Source of the DNA: Aquimarina acroporae
GTDB lineage: Bacteria > Bacteroidota > Bacteroidia > Flavobacteriales > Flavobacteriaceae
Assembly (NCBI RefSeq): GCF_023195925.1
Contig: NZ_JALPRE010000007.1
Coordinates: forward strand, 1 to 64,000
Direction of reading: 5' to 3'
DNA: 64,000 nucleotides
Shown here: piece by piece, positions 36,977-45,786 of the stretch
Position numbering within the stretch: the stretch's first letter is position 1
Layout: every line of letters begins with the position of its first letter
Made by a program: the position numbers and the translations under genes
The notes under the pieces: generated by a model
The model's database searches: none
Seen by the model: the letters and a program-made list of their open reading frames with translations, nothing else
What the model was told of the DNA's origin: nothing

Positions 36977-37689
36977 GCAGTAATTGCTTCAAAAATAACC
37001 GTACTCACTTCTCCATTCTGAAGGTTTTCATAACGCATAGATAGTTCCTCATCATTCTTGACAATTTGAGTAATACTAATAGTTTTCAAAAAACCTCGAT
37101 CAATTTGCAAATCGATATTTTTATCGCCTACACCGGCATTTTTATGAAAACCTAAAAGCGAATCTTTGGTTATGGTATTTTCATTTTCAAAACTTTCAAA
37201 CCACTTTTTCCTAGTCAGCTTCATCTCATTGGTATATAATGTTGAAGACGACCAAATATGGGTTTCTTTTTCTAATTCTCTAATATGTTTTTGCTGACCA
37301 TCCCATACTAATTCAAGCAGTATCAAATCAGACTTCCAGTTTGCGGCCACAATTGTAAATGGTTCTATTCCTTTAAGATTATACTCCTCTATAGCTAGTT
37401 CTAAATTATCAGCCTCCAACAAATCCTTTACAACCACACCTCTACTTTGTCTATAAGAAACCAATCGTTCATGAATTTCAAATCCACCATTTAATAAACA
37501 GATCATGGTTTGCTTATCACTCGTCCCAATCCATGTTCCACCAGCTACAGCGTCTTTAGGAAATAACATTCTAGTGCCATTTATTTGGTAGAATTCTGGG
37601 AATAATGTTTTTCGATTTACAACCTCGTCTCGATTAGAGGTAAGTATAAAATTATTGTCCTGAGTTGGAATTAATGTTACTGTACACAT
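36973..37689 (-). CDS. NRDE family (TANGO2-like) Ntn-hydrolase-fold protein
   Basis: The start is placed at the ATG at 37689, giving MCTVTLIP, because Cys2 is the conserved Ntn nucleophile of this family and must be exposed after Met removal; the nine codons upstream are not supported. The NRDE motif itself is at residues 20-23 (TSNRDEVV), followed by AGGTWIGTS. 238 residues, cytoplasmic. TANGO2-like proteins are linked to heme or lipid handling in eukaryotes; the bacterial role is not established. Confidence 0.9.
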   Translation of the reverse strand: MCTVTLIPTQDNNFILTSNRDEVVNRKTLFPEFYQINGTRMLFPKDAVAGGTWIGTSDKQTMICLLNGGFEIHERLVSYRQSRGVVVKDLLEADNLELAIEEYNLKGIEPFTIVAANWKSDLILLELVWDGQQKHIRELEKETHIWSSSTLYTNEMKLTRKKWFESFENENTITKDSLLGFHKNAGVGDKNIDLQIDRGFLKTISITQIVKNDEELSMRYENLQNGEVSTVIFEAITA

Positions 37690-37788
37690 AAATTTTGGGT
37701 CGGCTAAATATCCCACAACTTACAAAAAAAATACACACTCCACAATGTTTATAAAAGGTTAAATTAAACGATAGCTCTTTTAATTTTC

Positions 37789-37796
37789 TATCTTTG
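37789..37796 (+). promoter_or_regulatory. -7 element TATCTTTG for pruA
   Basis: Perfect TAnnTTTG match, 66 bp before the pruA ATG. A -33 TTG at normal spacing was not seen. Confidence 0.5.
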
Positions 37797-37862
37797 CTAT
37801 CCAAAATTGACTAACTCATTTAAGATAACACATCTTTATAACTTTAAATAACACATTACATC

Positions 37863-39491
37863 ATGGGAAAAGGTTTTTTTCAAGTTCCTACAGCTATCAA
37901 CGAACCCGTTAAGTCTTATGCTCCGGGAACTCCGGAAAGGGAAGAAGTTTTGGCTACCTACAAAAAAATGTATAATGAGACAATAGATATTCCTCTTTAT
38001 ATAAATGGAGAAGAAATACGCACTGGTGATACAGGTACGATGTCTCCTCCACATGATCATCAACATACATTGGGATCTTATCACAAGGCTGAAAAAAAAC
38101 ATGTGCAACAAGCCATAGATACAGCTTTGGAGGCTAGGAAAAAATGGGCTAATCTTGCTTGGGAACAACGTGCAGCCGTTTTCTTAAGAGCAGCAGAATT
38201 AATCGCTGGACCTTATCGTGCAAAAATAAATGCAGCCACAATGCTAGCTCAGTCTAAAAACATCTTTCAGGCAGAAATTGATGCAGCTTGTGAATTCATA
38301 GACTTCTTACGTTTTAATGTAGAATTTATGACTCAGATTTATGAAGATCAACCTGATTCTTCTTCTGCGGCATGGAACAGACTTGAATACAGACCTCTTG
38401 AAGGGTTTGTATATGCAATTACTCCATTTAACTTCACTGCAATATCTGGGAATTTACCTGCTAGTGCAGCTTTGATGGGGAATACTGTCGTTTGGAAGCC
38501 GAGTGATAGCCAGATATATTCTGCAAAAGTTATTGTAGATATTTTTAAAGAAGCGGGAGTGCCTGATGGCGTAATTAATGTAGTATACGGTGACCCTGTT
38601 ATGATTACAGATACTATTCTGGCAAGTCCAGATTTTGCGGGTATTCATTTTACAGGTAGCACCCATGTTTTTAAAGATATATGGGCAAAAATTGGAACTA
38701 ATATTCATAACTACAAAACATACCCTAGAATAGTAGGGGAAACAGGTGGTAAAGACTTTATCGTTGCACACCCAAGCGCAAATGCCAAGCAAGTTGCCAC
38801 AGGTATCTCAAGAGGAGCTTTCGAATTTCAGGGACAAAAATGTAGTGCGGCATCTCGTGCTTATATCCCAAAAAGCTTATGGGCCGATGTTGAAAAATAT
38901 GTAAAAGAAGATATCAAATCCTTCAAAATGGGATCTCCAGAAGATATGAGTAATTTTATTACTGCGGTTATACATGAAGGATCTTTTGATAAACTTGCAA
39001 AATTTATAGATCAGGCAAAAAATGATACAGATGCAGAGATTATCGCTGGTGGTAATTATGATAAATCTAAAGGTTACTTTGTTGATCCAACAGTAATCGT
39101 AACCAAAGATCCTAAGTACACCACTATGTGCACCGAGTTATTTGGCCCTGTAATTACGATCTACGTTTATGAGGATAAGGACTGGAACGATATGCTTTCA
39201 TTGGTAGATGGCACTAGCGAGTATGCTTTGACCGGTGCTATATTTTCTACCGATCGTTATGCCGCTGCAGAAGCTACAAAAGCACTAGAAAACTGTGCCG
39301 GAAACTTCTACATTAACGATAAACCAACTGGTGCTGTTGTAGGGCAACAACCTTTTGGTGGTGCCAGAGCATCAGGAACCAATGACAAAGCTGGGTCTTA
39401 CCTTAACTTATTACGTTGGGTTTCACCAAGAACCATAAAAGAAACTTTTGTATCTCCTTCAGATTACAGATACCCATTTTTGGGAGAATAA
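37863..39491 (+). CDS. pruA: L-glutamate gamma-semialdehyde (1-pyrroline-5-carboxylate) dehydrogenase
   Basis: 542 residues, the full length of the single-domain group-1 PruA enzymes. It oxidises glutamate semialdehyde to glutamate with NAD+ in proline catabolism. Visible: ITPFNFTAISGNLPASAALMGNTVVWKP (NAD-binding entrance), FTGST, the catalytic Glu in ETGGKDF, the catalytic Cys in GQKCSAASR, and ELFGPV. The gene stands alone before a strong terminator; no proline dehydrogenase lies next to it. Confidence 0.96.
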   Translation: MGKGFFQVPTAINEPVKSYAPGTPEREEVLATYKKMYNETIDIPLYINGEEIRTGDTGTMSPPHDHQHTLGSYHKAEKKHVQQAIDTALEARKKWANLAWEQRAAVFLRAAELIAGPYRAKINAATMLAQSKNIFQAEIDAACEFIDFLRFNVEFMTQIYEDQPDSSSAAWNRLEYRPLEGFVYAITPFNFTAISGNLPASAALMGNTVVWKPSDSQIYSAKVIVDIFKEAGVPDGVINVVYGDPVMITDTILASPDFAGIHFTGSTHVFKDIWAKIGTNIHNYKTYPRIVGETGGKDFIVAHPSANAKQVATGISRGAFEFQGQKCSAASRAYIPKSLWADVEKYVKEDIKSFKMGSPEDMSNFITAVIHEGSFDKLAKFIDQAKNDTDAEIIAGGNYDKSKGYFVDPTVIVTKDPKYTTMCTELFGPVITIYVYEDKDWNDMLSLVDGTSEYALTGAIFSTDRYAAAEATKALENCAGNFYINDKPTGAVVGQQPFGGARASGTNDKAGSYLNLLRWVSPRTIKETFVSPSDYRYPFLGE

Positions 39492-39511
39492 TATATTTTA
39501 TTTCAAATTTT

Positions 39512-39538
39512 AAAAAGCGCCATTTGGCGCTTTTTTTA
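39512..39538 (+). terminator. Terminator after pruA
   Basis: Perfect 10-bp stem AAAAAGCGCC / GGCGCTTTTT with an ATTT loop and extra T residues. Confidence 0.95.
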
Positions 39539-39559
39539 CCTTTCAACCACTGCATCATC

Positions 39560-40015
39560 ATGAAAATAAGAACAGCACAACTAGAAGATTTAGCAATTTT
39601 ACTAGATTTCGAGCAAAAAATAATCGAGGCCGAACGCCCCATGGATATCACTTTAAAACAAAAAGAAAAAATAAGTTACTACAGCATTGAAGATTATATA
39701 AAAGCCGAAGACACCGAAGTAGTCGTAGCAGAAATCAAAGGAGAAATTATTGGTAGTGGTTATGGCCAAATAAGAAATCGCAAAAATTTCTTCAGACAAA
39801 AACAATTAGGATATATCGGGTTTATGTTTGTAAAAGAAGAGCACCGAGGCAAAGGAGCAAGCCAAGCTATTATAAAATACATATGCGATTGGTTTGGCTC
39901 CAAAAACATAGATGAAATAAGGCTCACTGTATACGAACAAAACCCCAGAGCCATAAGAGCTTATGAAAAAGCAGGGTTTGAAAAACATCTCATCGAAATG
40001 AGAATGAAATATTAA
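39560..40015 (+). CDS. GNAT family N-acetyltransferase
   Basis: Start placed at ATG 39560 (MKIRTAQLEDL), the standard GNAT opening; the upstream in-frame extension runs back through the pruA terminator and gene end. 151 residues. The acetyl-CoA P-loop is visible as EEHRGKGASQAII, followed by LTVYEQNPRAIRAYEKAGFE (motif B). Substrate not readable. Located 69 bp after pruA, beyond its terminator, so probably a separate unit. Confidence 0.9.
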   Translation: MKIRTAQLEDLAILLDFEQKIIEAERPMDITLKQKEKISYYSIEDYIKAEDTEVVVAEIKGEIIGSGYGQIRNRKNFFRQKQLGYIGFMFVKEEHRGKGASQAIIKYICDWFGSKNIDEIRLTVYEQNPRAIRAYEKAGFEKHLIEMRMKY

Positions 40016-40110
40016 AAATAGCTTAGAAACCTGTTTTTGCTTATTTTGAATAAAAAATATAATTTCATAGAATCATAAGGAGTCCAAAAACAGATAGGCA
40101 TTCACATTTT

Positions 40111-40911
40111 ATGAAATTAATTCCGCAGGATGACATATTAAAAAAGCATATCGATCATTACTGGTTGGTTAAAGAAAATGTTCTGGATTTGAGTACTTAT
40201 CAGAATAAAATATATGCGTATCCTAGCATTACTCCTGATATGTTAATCGTTTTAAAAGGCCACTATTCATTTTGCTATCAAAATAAGCATTACACCGATA
40301 ATAGAAGTAGAGTATTTGCTTTTATTCATGAAGCCCTTACAGTCGATCTTATGCAATTAAAATCGTTTATACTGATCAAATTTAAGTCCAGAGCCTTATC
40401 TTCTCTTTTGCCCTTCACAAAACATAATGCTCAAACAATCATCAGTAATTCTGTTGGCCCTACAGATGAGGTATTTGATCATTCAATTCTAAAACTCACA
40501 AAACACCTTACCAACTTAGACGCTTCGAAAATTGTTGACGAATTAGATCAATGGTTTATGAAATATTACAAAAAAGAAAGAGAGGGTTTTATTCTCGATA
40601 TTTCCAAAGAAATTACACACACATTAGACATTCAAGAAATCCTCAACAAAACCAATTACTCCTACTCTACTTTAGAAAGACACTTTAAAAGAGACACAGG
40701 CCTAACCCCTAAAAAATACCAGACTTTACAACGCTGTAAATTGGTTATACAAGAAATTTATAATACGAAAAATACCGACTGGTCATACTACATCGATAAA
40801 TATGGTTATTTCGACCAATCCCATTTTATTAAAGATATAAAAAGGTTTACCTCGTTCACTCCACTGCAACTTTTACATACTCCCGGACTACTAAACTTAA
40901 GGCCAAATTAA
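40111..40911 (+). CDS. AraC-family transcriptional regulator
   Basis: 266 residues. An N-terminal sensing domain (~1-150) is followed by an AraC-type double HTH at ~165-262: IQEILNKTNYSYSTLERHFKRDTGLTPKKYQTLQRCK (HTH1 and linker helix) and YGYFDQSHFIKDIKRFTSFTP (HTH2). The ligand is unknown. It lies 68 bp upstream of the serine-hydrolase gene on the same strand and may regulate it, which is inference from position. Confidence 0.9.
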   Translation: MKLIPQDDILKKHIDHYWLVKENVLDLSTYQNKIYAYPSITPDMLIVLKGHYSFCYQNKHYTDNRSRVFAFIHEALTVDLMQLKSFILIKFKSRALSSLLPFTKHNAQTIISNSVGPTDEVFDHSILKLTKHLTNLDASKIVDELDQWFMKYYKKEREGFILDISKEITHTLDIQEILNKTNYSYSTLERHFKRDTGLTPKKYQTLQRCKLVIQEIYNTKNTDWSYYIDKYGYFDQSHFIKDIKRFTSFTPLQLLHTPGLLNLRPN

Positions 40912-40979
40912 GAAATGACGAATTTTTACAATCAAATCTCTTCTGTAAATCACATTTTTGCAATCAAAATTAAGAATCG

Positions 40980-42137
40980 ATGAAATATAAACACTATTGT
41001 TTTTTGGTTGTTATTCTATTAGTAAACAACCATATAAAAGCACAAAATGCCGCTCCTTCTGCTACAGAAGAGCTTTCTGTAAAGTTTAATGATATTTTGA
41101 AATCTGATATTTCAAACTCAAAATATAAAATTTCAGGAATTTCTATGAGTGTAATCGCTCCAGACATTAACATTAAATGGTCTGGTGCTGAAGGATTTGA
41201 CAGCACAGAAAAAACGGACAAACTTTCTGAAAACCAACCCTTCAGAATAGCTAGCGTAACCAAAACATTTGTGTCTGCAGCAATCTTGAGACTATATGAA
41301 GATGGAAAACTAAAACTGGATGATCCTATATCAAAATACATTTCTGCAGAACACCAAAATATACTAAAACAAGGTGGATACCAACCAGACCACATTACCA
41401 TTAAGCATTGTCTACAGCATACCAGTGGCTTATTTGACTACGCGATGGGAGGAAATGATTATATCAAAACAGCAAGAAAAAACCCTAATAAGAAGTGGAC
41501 CAGAACAGAGCAATTACAATTCGCTATGGATCACGGTAAACCAATTGGTAATCCAGGAGAACAGTATAAATACAGTGATACTGGGTATATCATATTAGGC
41601 GAAACTATAGAAAAACTTACCGAAACAGGATTAGCAGAAGGACTAAGAACTTTATTAAATTTTAGTTCTTTGAAACTGTCATCTACATGGTTAGAAGGCT
41701 TGGAACCTAAACCCGATGGTTTATTACAACCCGTTCATCGCTATATGGAAAACCTAGATACTACTTTATGGGATAGCTCTGTAGATTTATATGGAGGAGG
41801 CGGACTCTCTTCTACTACCAAGGACTTGACTGTTTTTTTTCATGCTTTATTCAATCATAAAGTATTTAAAAACAAAGAGACGTTACAAATCATGCTGGCA
41901 CCAAACAAAACTACTATAAATGACAAAAATGCCGATGATTACCGTATGGGCATTCAACAAATGGTGAGCAAGAAATATGATGTCGAAGCTTTTTTTCACG
42001 AAGGTTTCTGGAATACCATAGCTATACATATCCCAGAATACAATTGTACTATAGCGATCAATTATACCAACCAATTCTCAAACCATACTTTATCAGAAAC
42101 CGTGGGATTGATCAAACAACTTAGGGAATTGCAGTAA
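40980..42137 (+). CDS. Serine hydrolase of the beta-lactamase/DD-peptidase-like family (class C fold)
   Basis: 385 residues with a signal peptide (ends HIKAQ). Active-site motifs: S92-V-T-K95 (SxxK) and Y196-S-D198 (YxN variant, Asp for Asn). GGGGLSST precedes the C-terminal region and the KTG-like box is replaced by HEGFW, as in many non-beta-lactamase members. Likely an esterase, D-amino-acid peptidase or DD-peptidase rather than a resistance enzyme. Convergent with rsmG, 14 bp apart, without a clear terminator between. Confidence 0.88.
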   Translation: MKYKHYCFLVVILLVNNHIKAQNAAPSATEELSVKFNDILKSDISNSKYKISGISMSVIAPDINIKWSGAEGFDSTEKTDKLSENQPFRIASVTKTFVSAAILRLYEDGKLKLDDPISKYISAEHQNILKQGGYQPDHITIKHCLQHTSGLFDYAMGGNDYIKTARKNPNKKWTRTEQLQFAMDHGKPIGNPGEQYKYSDTGYIILGETIEKLTETGLAEGLRTLLNFSSLKLSSTWLEGLEPKPDGLLQPVHRYMENLDTTLWDSSVDLYGGGGLSSTTKDLTVFFHALFNHKVFKNKETLQIMLAPNKTTINDKNADDYRMGIQQMVSKKYDVEAFFHEGFWNTIAIHIPEYNCTIAINYTNQFSNHTLSETVGLIKQLRELQ

Positions 42138-42151
42138 CACTATTCCTTGAT

Positions 42152-42781
42152 CTAAATTTTATATTTTAAAGGGAGGTACACTACTTTTTTGGTTTCAAAA
42201 AACTCTTCTTCGAAGAAGTCTGAAAGATTATGCTCTATCGCTTTTGGAAACTGCTCCAATTCCTCAGTAAGATCTCCTCCTTTTAAATATAAAATTCCAT
42301 TTTTGAGTTCATGCCTACTCTGTTTAGCCACATTTTTACGCACCCATTTTACAAAATCAGGCATATTGGTAACAGCACGACTAACAATAAAATCGAAACG
42401 ATCATCAAAAGTCCCTGCTCTACGTTGTTCAGCTTTTACATTTTCAAGCCCCAGGGCTTTAACTACTTCATTGACTACTCTAATTTTTTTAGCGATTACA
42501 TCAACCAAGTAAAATTGAGTTTCAGGAAATAAAATTGCCAAGGGCACTCCAGGAAAGCCCCCTCCTGTACCTACATCTAACACATGAGTTCCCGGCATAA
42601 ATTCTAAAATTTTTGCAATACCTAACGAATGTAGAACATGACGTTCATACAGAGCATCTATGTCTTTTCGAGAGATAACGTTAATTTTGGCGTTCCACTC
42701 TGCATATAGATCCTGTAATTTTGAAAATTTGCTTTGCTGTTCTTCAGTTAAATCTGTAAAATATTTATCTATAATAGTCAC
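42152..42781 (-). CDS. rsmG: 16S rRNA (guanine-N7) methyltransferase G
   Basis: RsmG methylates N7 of G527 in 16S rRNA. The SAM-binding motif VLDVGTGGGFPGVPLAI is clear, as is LYAEWNAKINVISRKD near the N-terminus, and RAGTFDDRFDFIVSRAV. I prefer the GTG at 42781 (TIIDKYFTDLTEEQ follows): the longer frame begins at a TTG at 42832 that is the end of a -7 element. Length from GTG is 209 residues, normal for the family. Confidence 0.94.
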   Translation of the reverse strand: MTIIDKYFTDLTEEQQSKFSKLQDLYAEWNAKINVISRKDIDALYERHVLHSLGIAKILEFMPGTHVLDVGTGGGFPGVPLAILFPETQFYLVDVIAKKIRVVNEVVKALGLENVKAEQRRAGTFDDRFDFIVSRAVTNMPDFVKWVRKNVAKQSRHELKNGILYLKGGDLTEELEQFPKAIEHNLSDFFEEEFFETKKVVYLPLKYKI

Positions 42782-42829
42782 TCTTTTGCTTTTTTGTTCT
42801 TGTAATAATAAACCAATATAATTAAAGCG

Positions 42830-42837
42830 CAAAAATA
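42830..42837 (-). promoter_or_regulatory. -7 element TATTTTTG for rsmG
   Basis: Perfect TAnnTTTG match on the minus strand. Transcription would start near 42823, about 40 bp before the GTG at 42781. It excludes the upstream TTG as a start codon. Confidence 0.5.
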
Positions 42838-42893
42838 CATGTTAAACTCATATATTTTATTTCTTTTTAGGAAGTTAAAAAAATTTAAATACC

Positions 42894-42901
42894 TAAATTT
42901 A
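42894..42901 (+). promoter_or_regulatory. -7-like element TAAATTTA for the desaturase gene
   Basis: Near-consensus (last base A). Transcription would start near 42908, immediately before the operator palindrome. Confidence 0.35.
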
Positions 42902-42912
42902 CCCAATATTAG

Positions 42913-42936
42913 TATGACCAAATACGTTTGGTCATA
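42913..42936. promoter_or_regulatory. Operator palindrome TATGACCAAA-N4-TTTGGTCATA
   Basis: Perfect 10-bp arms around TACG, 14 bp before the desaturase ATG and just downstream of the predicted transcript start. Length and symmetry fit a TetR-type repressor site. No TetR gene lies nearby, so a trans-acting fatty-acid regulator is the likely binder. There is no T-tract, so it is not a terminator. Confidence 0.7.
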
Positions 42937-42949
42937 AACCTCAACAGTT

Positions 42950-44050
42950 ATGACTACACCTAATATTCGCTTCAGCAGGGCTGATTCTGCTAAGTTTTTT
43001 AAAACGCTAAACAAGCGTGTGAATCAGTATTTTAAAGAGAATAACATTAAAAGAACAGGAAACTGGAAACTGCATCTTAAAACAATTATCATGTTTTCTA
43101 TTTTTTTAACTCCATATTTCTTGATCCTTACTCTTAATATTTCTCAGTGGTGGATGCTCCTACTTACTGTTGTAATGGGAGTTGGAATGGCAGGAGTTGG
43201 TATGAATGTTATGCATGATGGCAATCATGGATCTTACTCTTCAAAAAAATGGATCAATAAATTAATGGGAAACAGCATTTACATTCTTGCCGGAAATGTA
43301 TATAACTGGCAAGTTCAACACAATGTATTACACCATACTTATACCAATATTCACGGTCACGATGAAGATATGGATGCTGGAAGAATAATACGTTTTACTA
43401 AGCATGCACAATGGAGACGTTTTCATAGGTTTCAGCATTATTATTCTATATTCTTATATGGTTTATTAACATTTAACTGGGCTCTTACTACAGATTTCAA
43501 ACAGACCAAAGATTATTTGTCTCGTAAGCTTTCTTATGGAAAATTACCAAGTCCATTTAAACAATGGAGTAATGTCGTAATCACTAAAGCAATCTACTTA
43601 CTTATTTGGATAGTAATTCCTATGTTAATTATGTCTATCGCCTGGTGGAAAATCTTAATAGGTTTTTTTGTAATGCACTATGTAGCAGGTTTGATACTAA
43701 GTGTTATTTTTCAATTGGCTCACATGGTTGAAGGTGCAGAAATGCCAGTTCCTGATAATACTGGAACTATGAAAAACACCTGGGCAATACATCAGTTATT
43801 CACCACGGTAAATTTCTCTACCAAAAACAAATTAGTAAACTGGTTTACTGGGGGGCTTAACCACCAAGTTGAGCATCATATATTTCCTCACATCAGCCAT
43901 ATTCACTATACCAAAATTTCAAAAATCGTAAAGCAAACGGCGCAAGAGTTTAATTTACCTTATAATGAATATAAAACCACACGCAAGGCTATTGTAGCAC
44001 ATTTCAAACACCTTAAAGAAATGGGTATGAAGCCTGCAATTCAATCATAA
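42950..44050 (+). CDS. Membrane fatty acid desaturase (front-end/acyl-CoA type)
   Basis: 366 residues with about four membrane helices in two pairs. The three His boxes that hold the di-iron centre are present: H89-DGN-H93, H124-NVL-HH129 and H305-QVE-HH310. The QxxHH-type third box, HQVEHHIFP, is typical of front-end (Delta5/Delta6-like) and acyl-CoA/acyl-lipid desaturases. It introduces a double bond into membrane fatty acids, controlling fluidity. Its expression is probably governed by the palindrome just upstream. 22 bp before the aminotransferase gene. Confidence 0.9.
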   Translation: MTTPNIRFSRADSAKFFKTLNKRVNQYFKENNIKRTGNWKLHLKTIIMFSIFLTPYFLILTLNISQWWMLLLTVVMGVGMAGVGMNVMHDGNHGSYSSKKWINKLMGNSIYILAGNVYNWQVQHNVLHHTYTNIHGHDEDMDAGRIIRFTKHAQWRRFHRFQHYYSIFLYGLLTFNWALTTDFKQTKDYLSRKLSYGKLPSPFKQWSNVVITKAIYLLIWIVIPMLIMSIAWWKILIGFFVMHYVAGLILSVIFQLAHMVEGAEMPVPDNTGTMKNTWAIHQLFTTVNFSTKNKLVNWFTGGLNHQVEHHIFPHISHIHYTKISKIVKQTAQEFNLPYNEYKTTRKAIVAHFKHLKEMGMKPAIQS

Positions 44051-44072
44051 CTTTTATTATTACCAATTAGAA

Positions 44073-44114
44073 ATGAGTACACAAGTATCGGAAATGAGTA
44101 CACAATTATCAGAC
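44073..44114 (+). repeat. 21-bp tandem duplication covering the aminotransferase start codon
   Basis: 44073-44093 and 44094-44114 match at 18 of 21 positions, each beginning with ATGAGTACACAA. Either ATG could initiate. Confidence 0.85.
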
Positions 44115-45281
44115 AGAATTAATGCATTAAAAGCTTCTGCCACCCTTGCAATGGCAGCAAAAGCACGAGAATTAAGAGCTGAAGGAAAAGACATTATTGG
44201 TCTTAGCTTAGGTGAACCAGATTTTAATACTCCAGATTTTATAAAGGAGGCTGCAATACAGGCCGTTAATGACAACTATAATTCATACACACCTGTAGAT
44301 GGATATGTTGAGCTTAAAGACGCCATTATTACTAAGTTCAAAAGAGATAATAATCTCAATTATGATCGTTCTCAAATTGTAGTTTCTACAGGGGCAAAGC
44401 AGGCACTTTATAACATTGCACAAGTTTGCATCAACCCGGGAGATGAAGTTATTTTACCTTGCCCATATTGGGTAAGTTATAGTGACATTATAAAACTAGC
44501 AGGAGGTGTTCCTGTAGAGGTAAAAACCTCGATAGAAACTGATTTTAAAATGACCGCTTCTCAATTGGAAGATGCCATAACACCTAAAACCAAAATGATA
44601 TGGTATAGCTCTCCGTGTAACCCAAGTGGATCTATCTACAGCAAGGAAGAATTGAGATCGCTGGCCGATGTATTACAAAAACATCCTCATATAGTTGTTG
44701 TAAGTGATGAAATATATGAGCATATCAATTACAAAGAAGAGCATGCTTCTATGGCCCAGTTTGAAGATATGTATGAGCGCACGGTAACCGTAAATGGTGT
44801 TGCCAAAGCTTTTGCTATGACAGGCTGGAGAATTGGTTACATAGGTGCTCCTACAGCAATAGCAAGAGCATGCAACAAAATTCAAGGTCAAGTTACCAGT
44901 GGAGCCAATTGTATCGCACAACGTGCTGTTATTACAGCTTTGGAAGCGCCTGTAAGTAAGATTAAGTATATGGTAGATGAATTCAAGGAACGTAGAACGT
45001 TAATTTTGAAGTTACTATCTGATATCCCAGGATTTGAATGTAATGAGCCTGAAGGGGCCTTTTATGTTTTCCCAGATATTTCATACTACTTTGGAAAAAC
45101 CCTTAAAGGATCAACTATAAATGATGCTACAGATTTCTCTATGTACTTACTGGAAGAAGCTAATGTTGCTACGGTTACAGGAATTGCATTTGGTAATGGA
45201 AACTGTATCAGAATTTCATATGCTGCAAGCACAGAGCAAATTATTGAAGCTATACGCAGAATTAAAGAAGCGTTAAGCTAA
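44073..45281 (+). CDS. PLP-dependent aminotransferase (aspartate aminotransferase family, class I)
   Basis: 402 residues, fold type I. Visible: SLGEPDFNTPDF, SYTPVDGYVELKDAI, CPYWVSYSDI, SSPCNPSGSIYSKEEL, the PLP-binding Lys in VNGVAKAFAMTGWRIGY, and RISYAAS with the substrate Arg. Likely aspartate/prephenate-type aminotransferase. The start is duplicated: MSTQVSE is followed by MSTQLSD, and the usual family N-terminus fits the second Met (44094). Probably co-transcribed with the desaturase gene. Confidence 0.93.
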   Translation: MSTQVSEMSTQLSDRINALKASATLAMAAKARELRAEGKDIIGLSLGEPDFNTPDFIKEAAIQAVNDNYNSYTPVDGYVELKDAIITKFKRDNNLNYDRSQIVVSTGAKQALYNIAQVCINPGDEVILPCPYWVSYSDIIKLAGGVPVEVKTSIETDFKMTASQLEDAITPKTKMIWYSSPCNPSGSIYSKEELRSLADVLQKHPHIVVVSDEIYEHINYKEEHASMAQFEDMYERTVTVNGVAKAFAMTGWRIGYIGAPTAIARACNKIQGQVTSGANCIAQRAVITALEAPVSKIKYMVDEFKERRTLILKLLSDIPGFECNEPEGAFYVFPDISYYFGKTLKGSTINDATDFSMYLLEEANVATVTGIAFGNGNCIRISYAASTEQIIEAIRRIKEALS

Positions 45282-45301
45282 AAACATACACAAGTATTTA
45301 G

Positions 45302-45340
45302 AATCGGCTATGCTAAAAATCTAGTATAGTCGATTTTTTT
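45302..45340 (+). terminator. Terminator after the aminotransferase gene
   Basis: 14-bp stem with two G-T pairs, AATCGGCTATGCTA (45302-45315) / TAGTATAGTCGATT (45322-45335), followed by a T-tract. Confidence 0.85.
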
Positions 45341-45505
45341 ATACAAAAATTTTGGTTTTAGACATCATATTTCCAGACACTTACAAAGGTTAACATTATC
45401 TTATCAAAATAAAAACATCTCCCAAATACTAAATTAGACGATTTGGAGTTATAATTTTTCCCAGAATACACAAATTATCTTAAAACCAACTTAAATTAAA
45501 ACCGT

Positions 45506-45775
45506 ATGTCCCCCATCGAAAAAGAACGTATTGTTCAAAAAAATGTGCTTCAGATTTTTAAAGAGAATTTTAATGTTTCCAAAACAGATGATGAAATTCT
45601 TAATATGAAACCAGAAACGGAATTCAACCAAGATTATATAAGTTATTACGAATCTATACTTGATATTTTTCTAATTGAACCGGAACACCTAAACAGCATT
45701 ACAGGAAAAGTAAAAGATACTATTAAGAAGGTAGCGGAGTTATGGACAATAACTTTGCGCTATTCTTTACCATAA
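45506..45775 (+). CDS. Small hypothetical protein, 89 aa
   Basis: Soluble, charged, mostly helical, without signal peptide. It begins MSPIEKERIVQKNVLQIFKE and has PETEFNQDYISYYESILDIFLIE, with no recognisable motif. The ATG has a 220-bp upstream region after the aminotransferase terminator, so it would be a single-gene unit. Its length and amphipathic helices are compatible with an acyl-carrier-like or adaptor protein, but a serine for phosphopantetheine is not evident. Convergent with trkH. Confidence 0.6.
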   Translation: MSPIEKERIVQKNVLQIFKENFNVSKTDDEILNMKPETEFNQDYISYYESILDIFLIEPEHLNSITGKVKDTIKKVAELWTITLRYSLP

Positions 45776-45786
45776 ACAGTTACATT

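Noticed and set aside
40031-40093. Inverted CTGTTTTTG / CAAAAACAG before the AraC gene
   Set aside because: 9-bp arms of A/T-rich composition with a 45-bp gap; too weak to call an operator or terminator.
40980-42137. Antibiotic-resistance beta-lactamase
   Set aside because: Only the general SxxK/YxN fold is shared; the YSD variant and missing KTG box argue for an esterase or peptidase.
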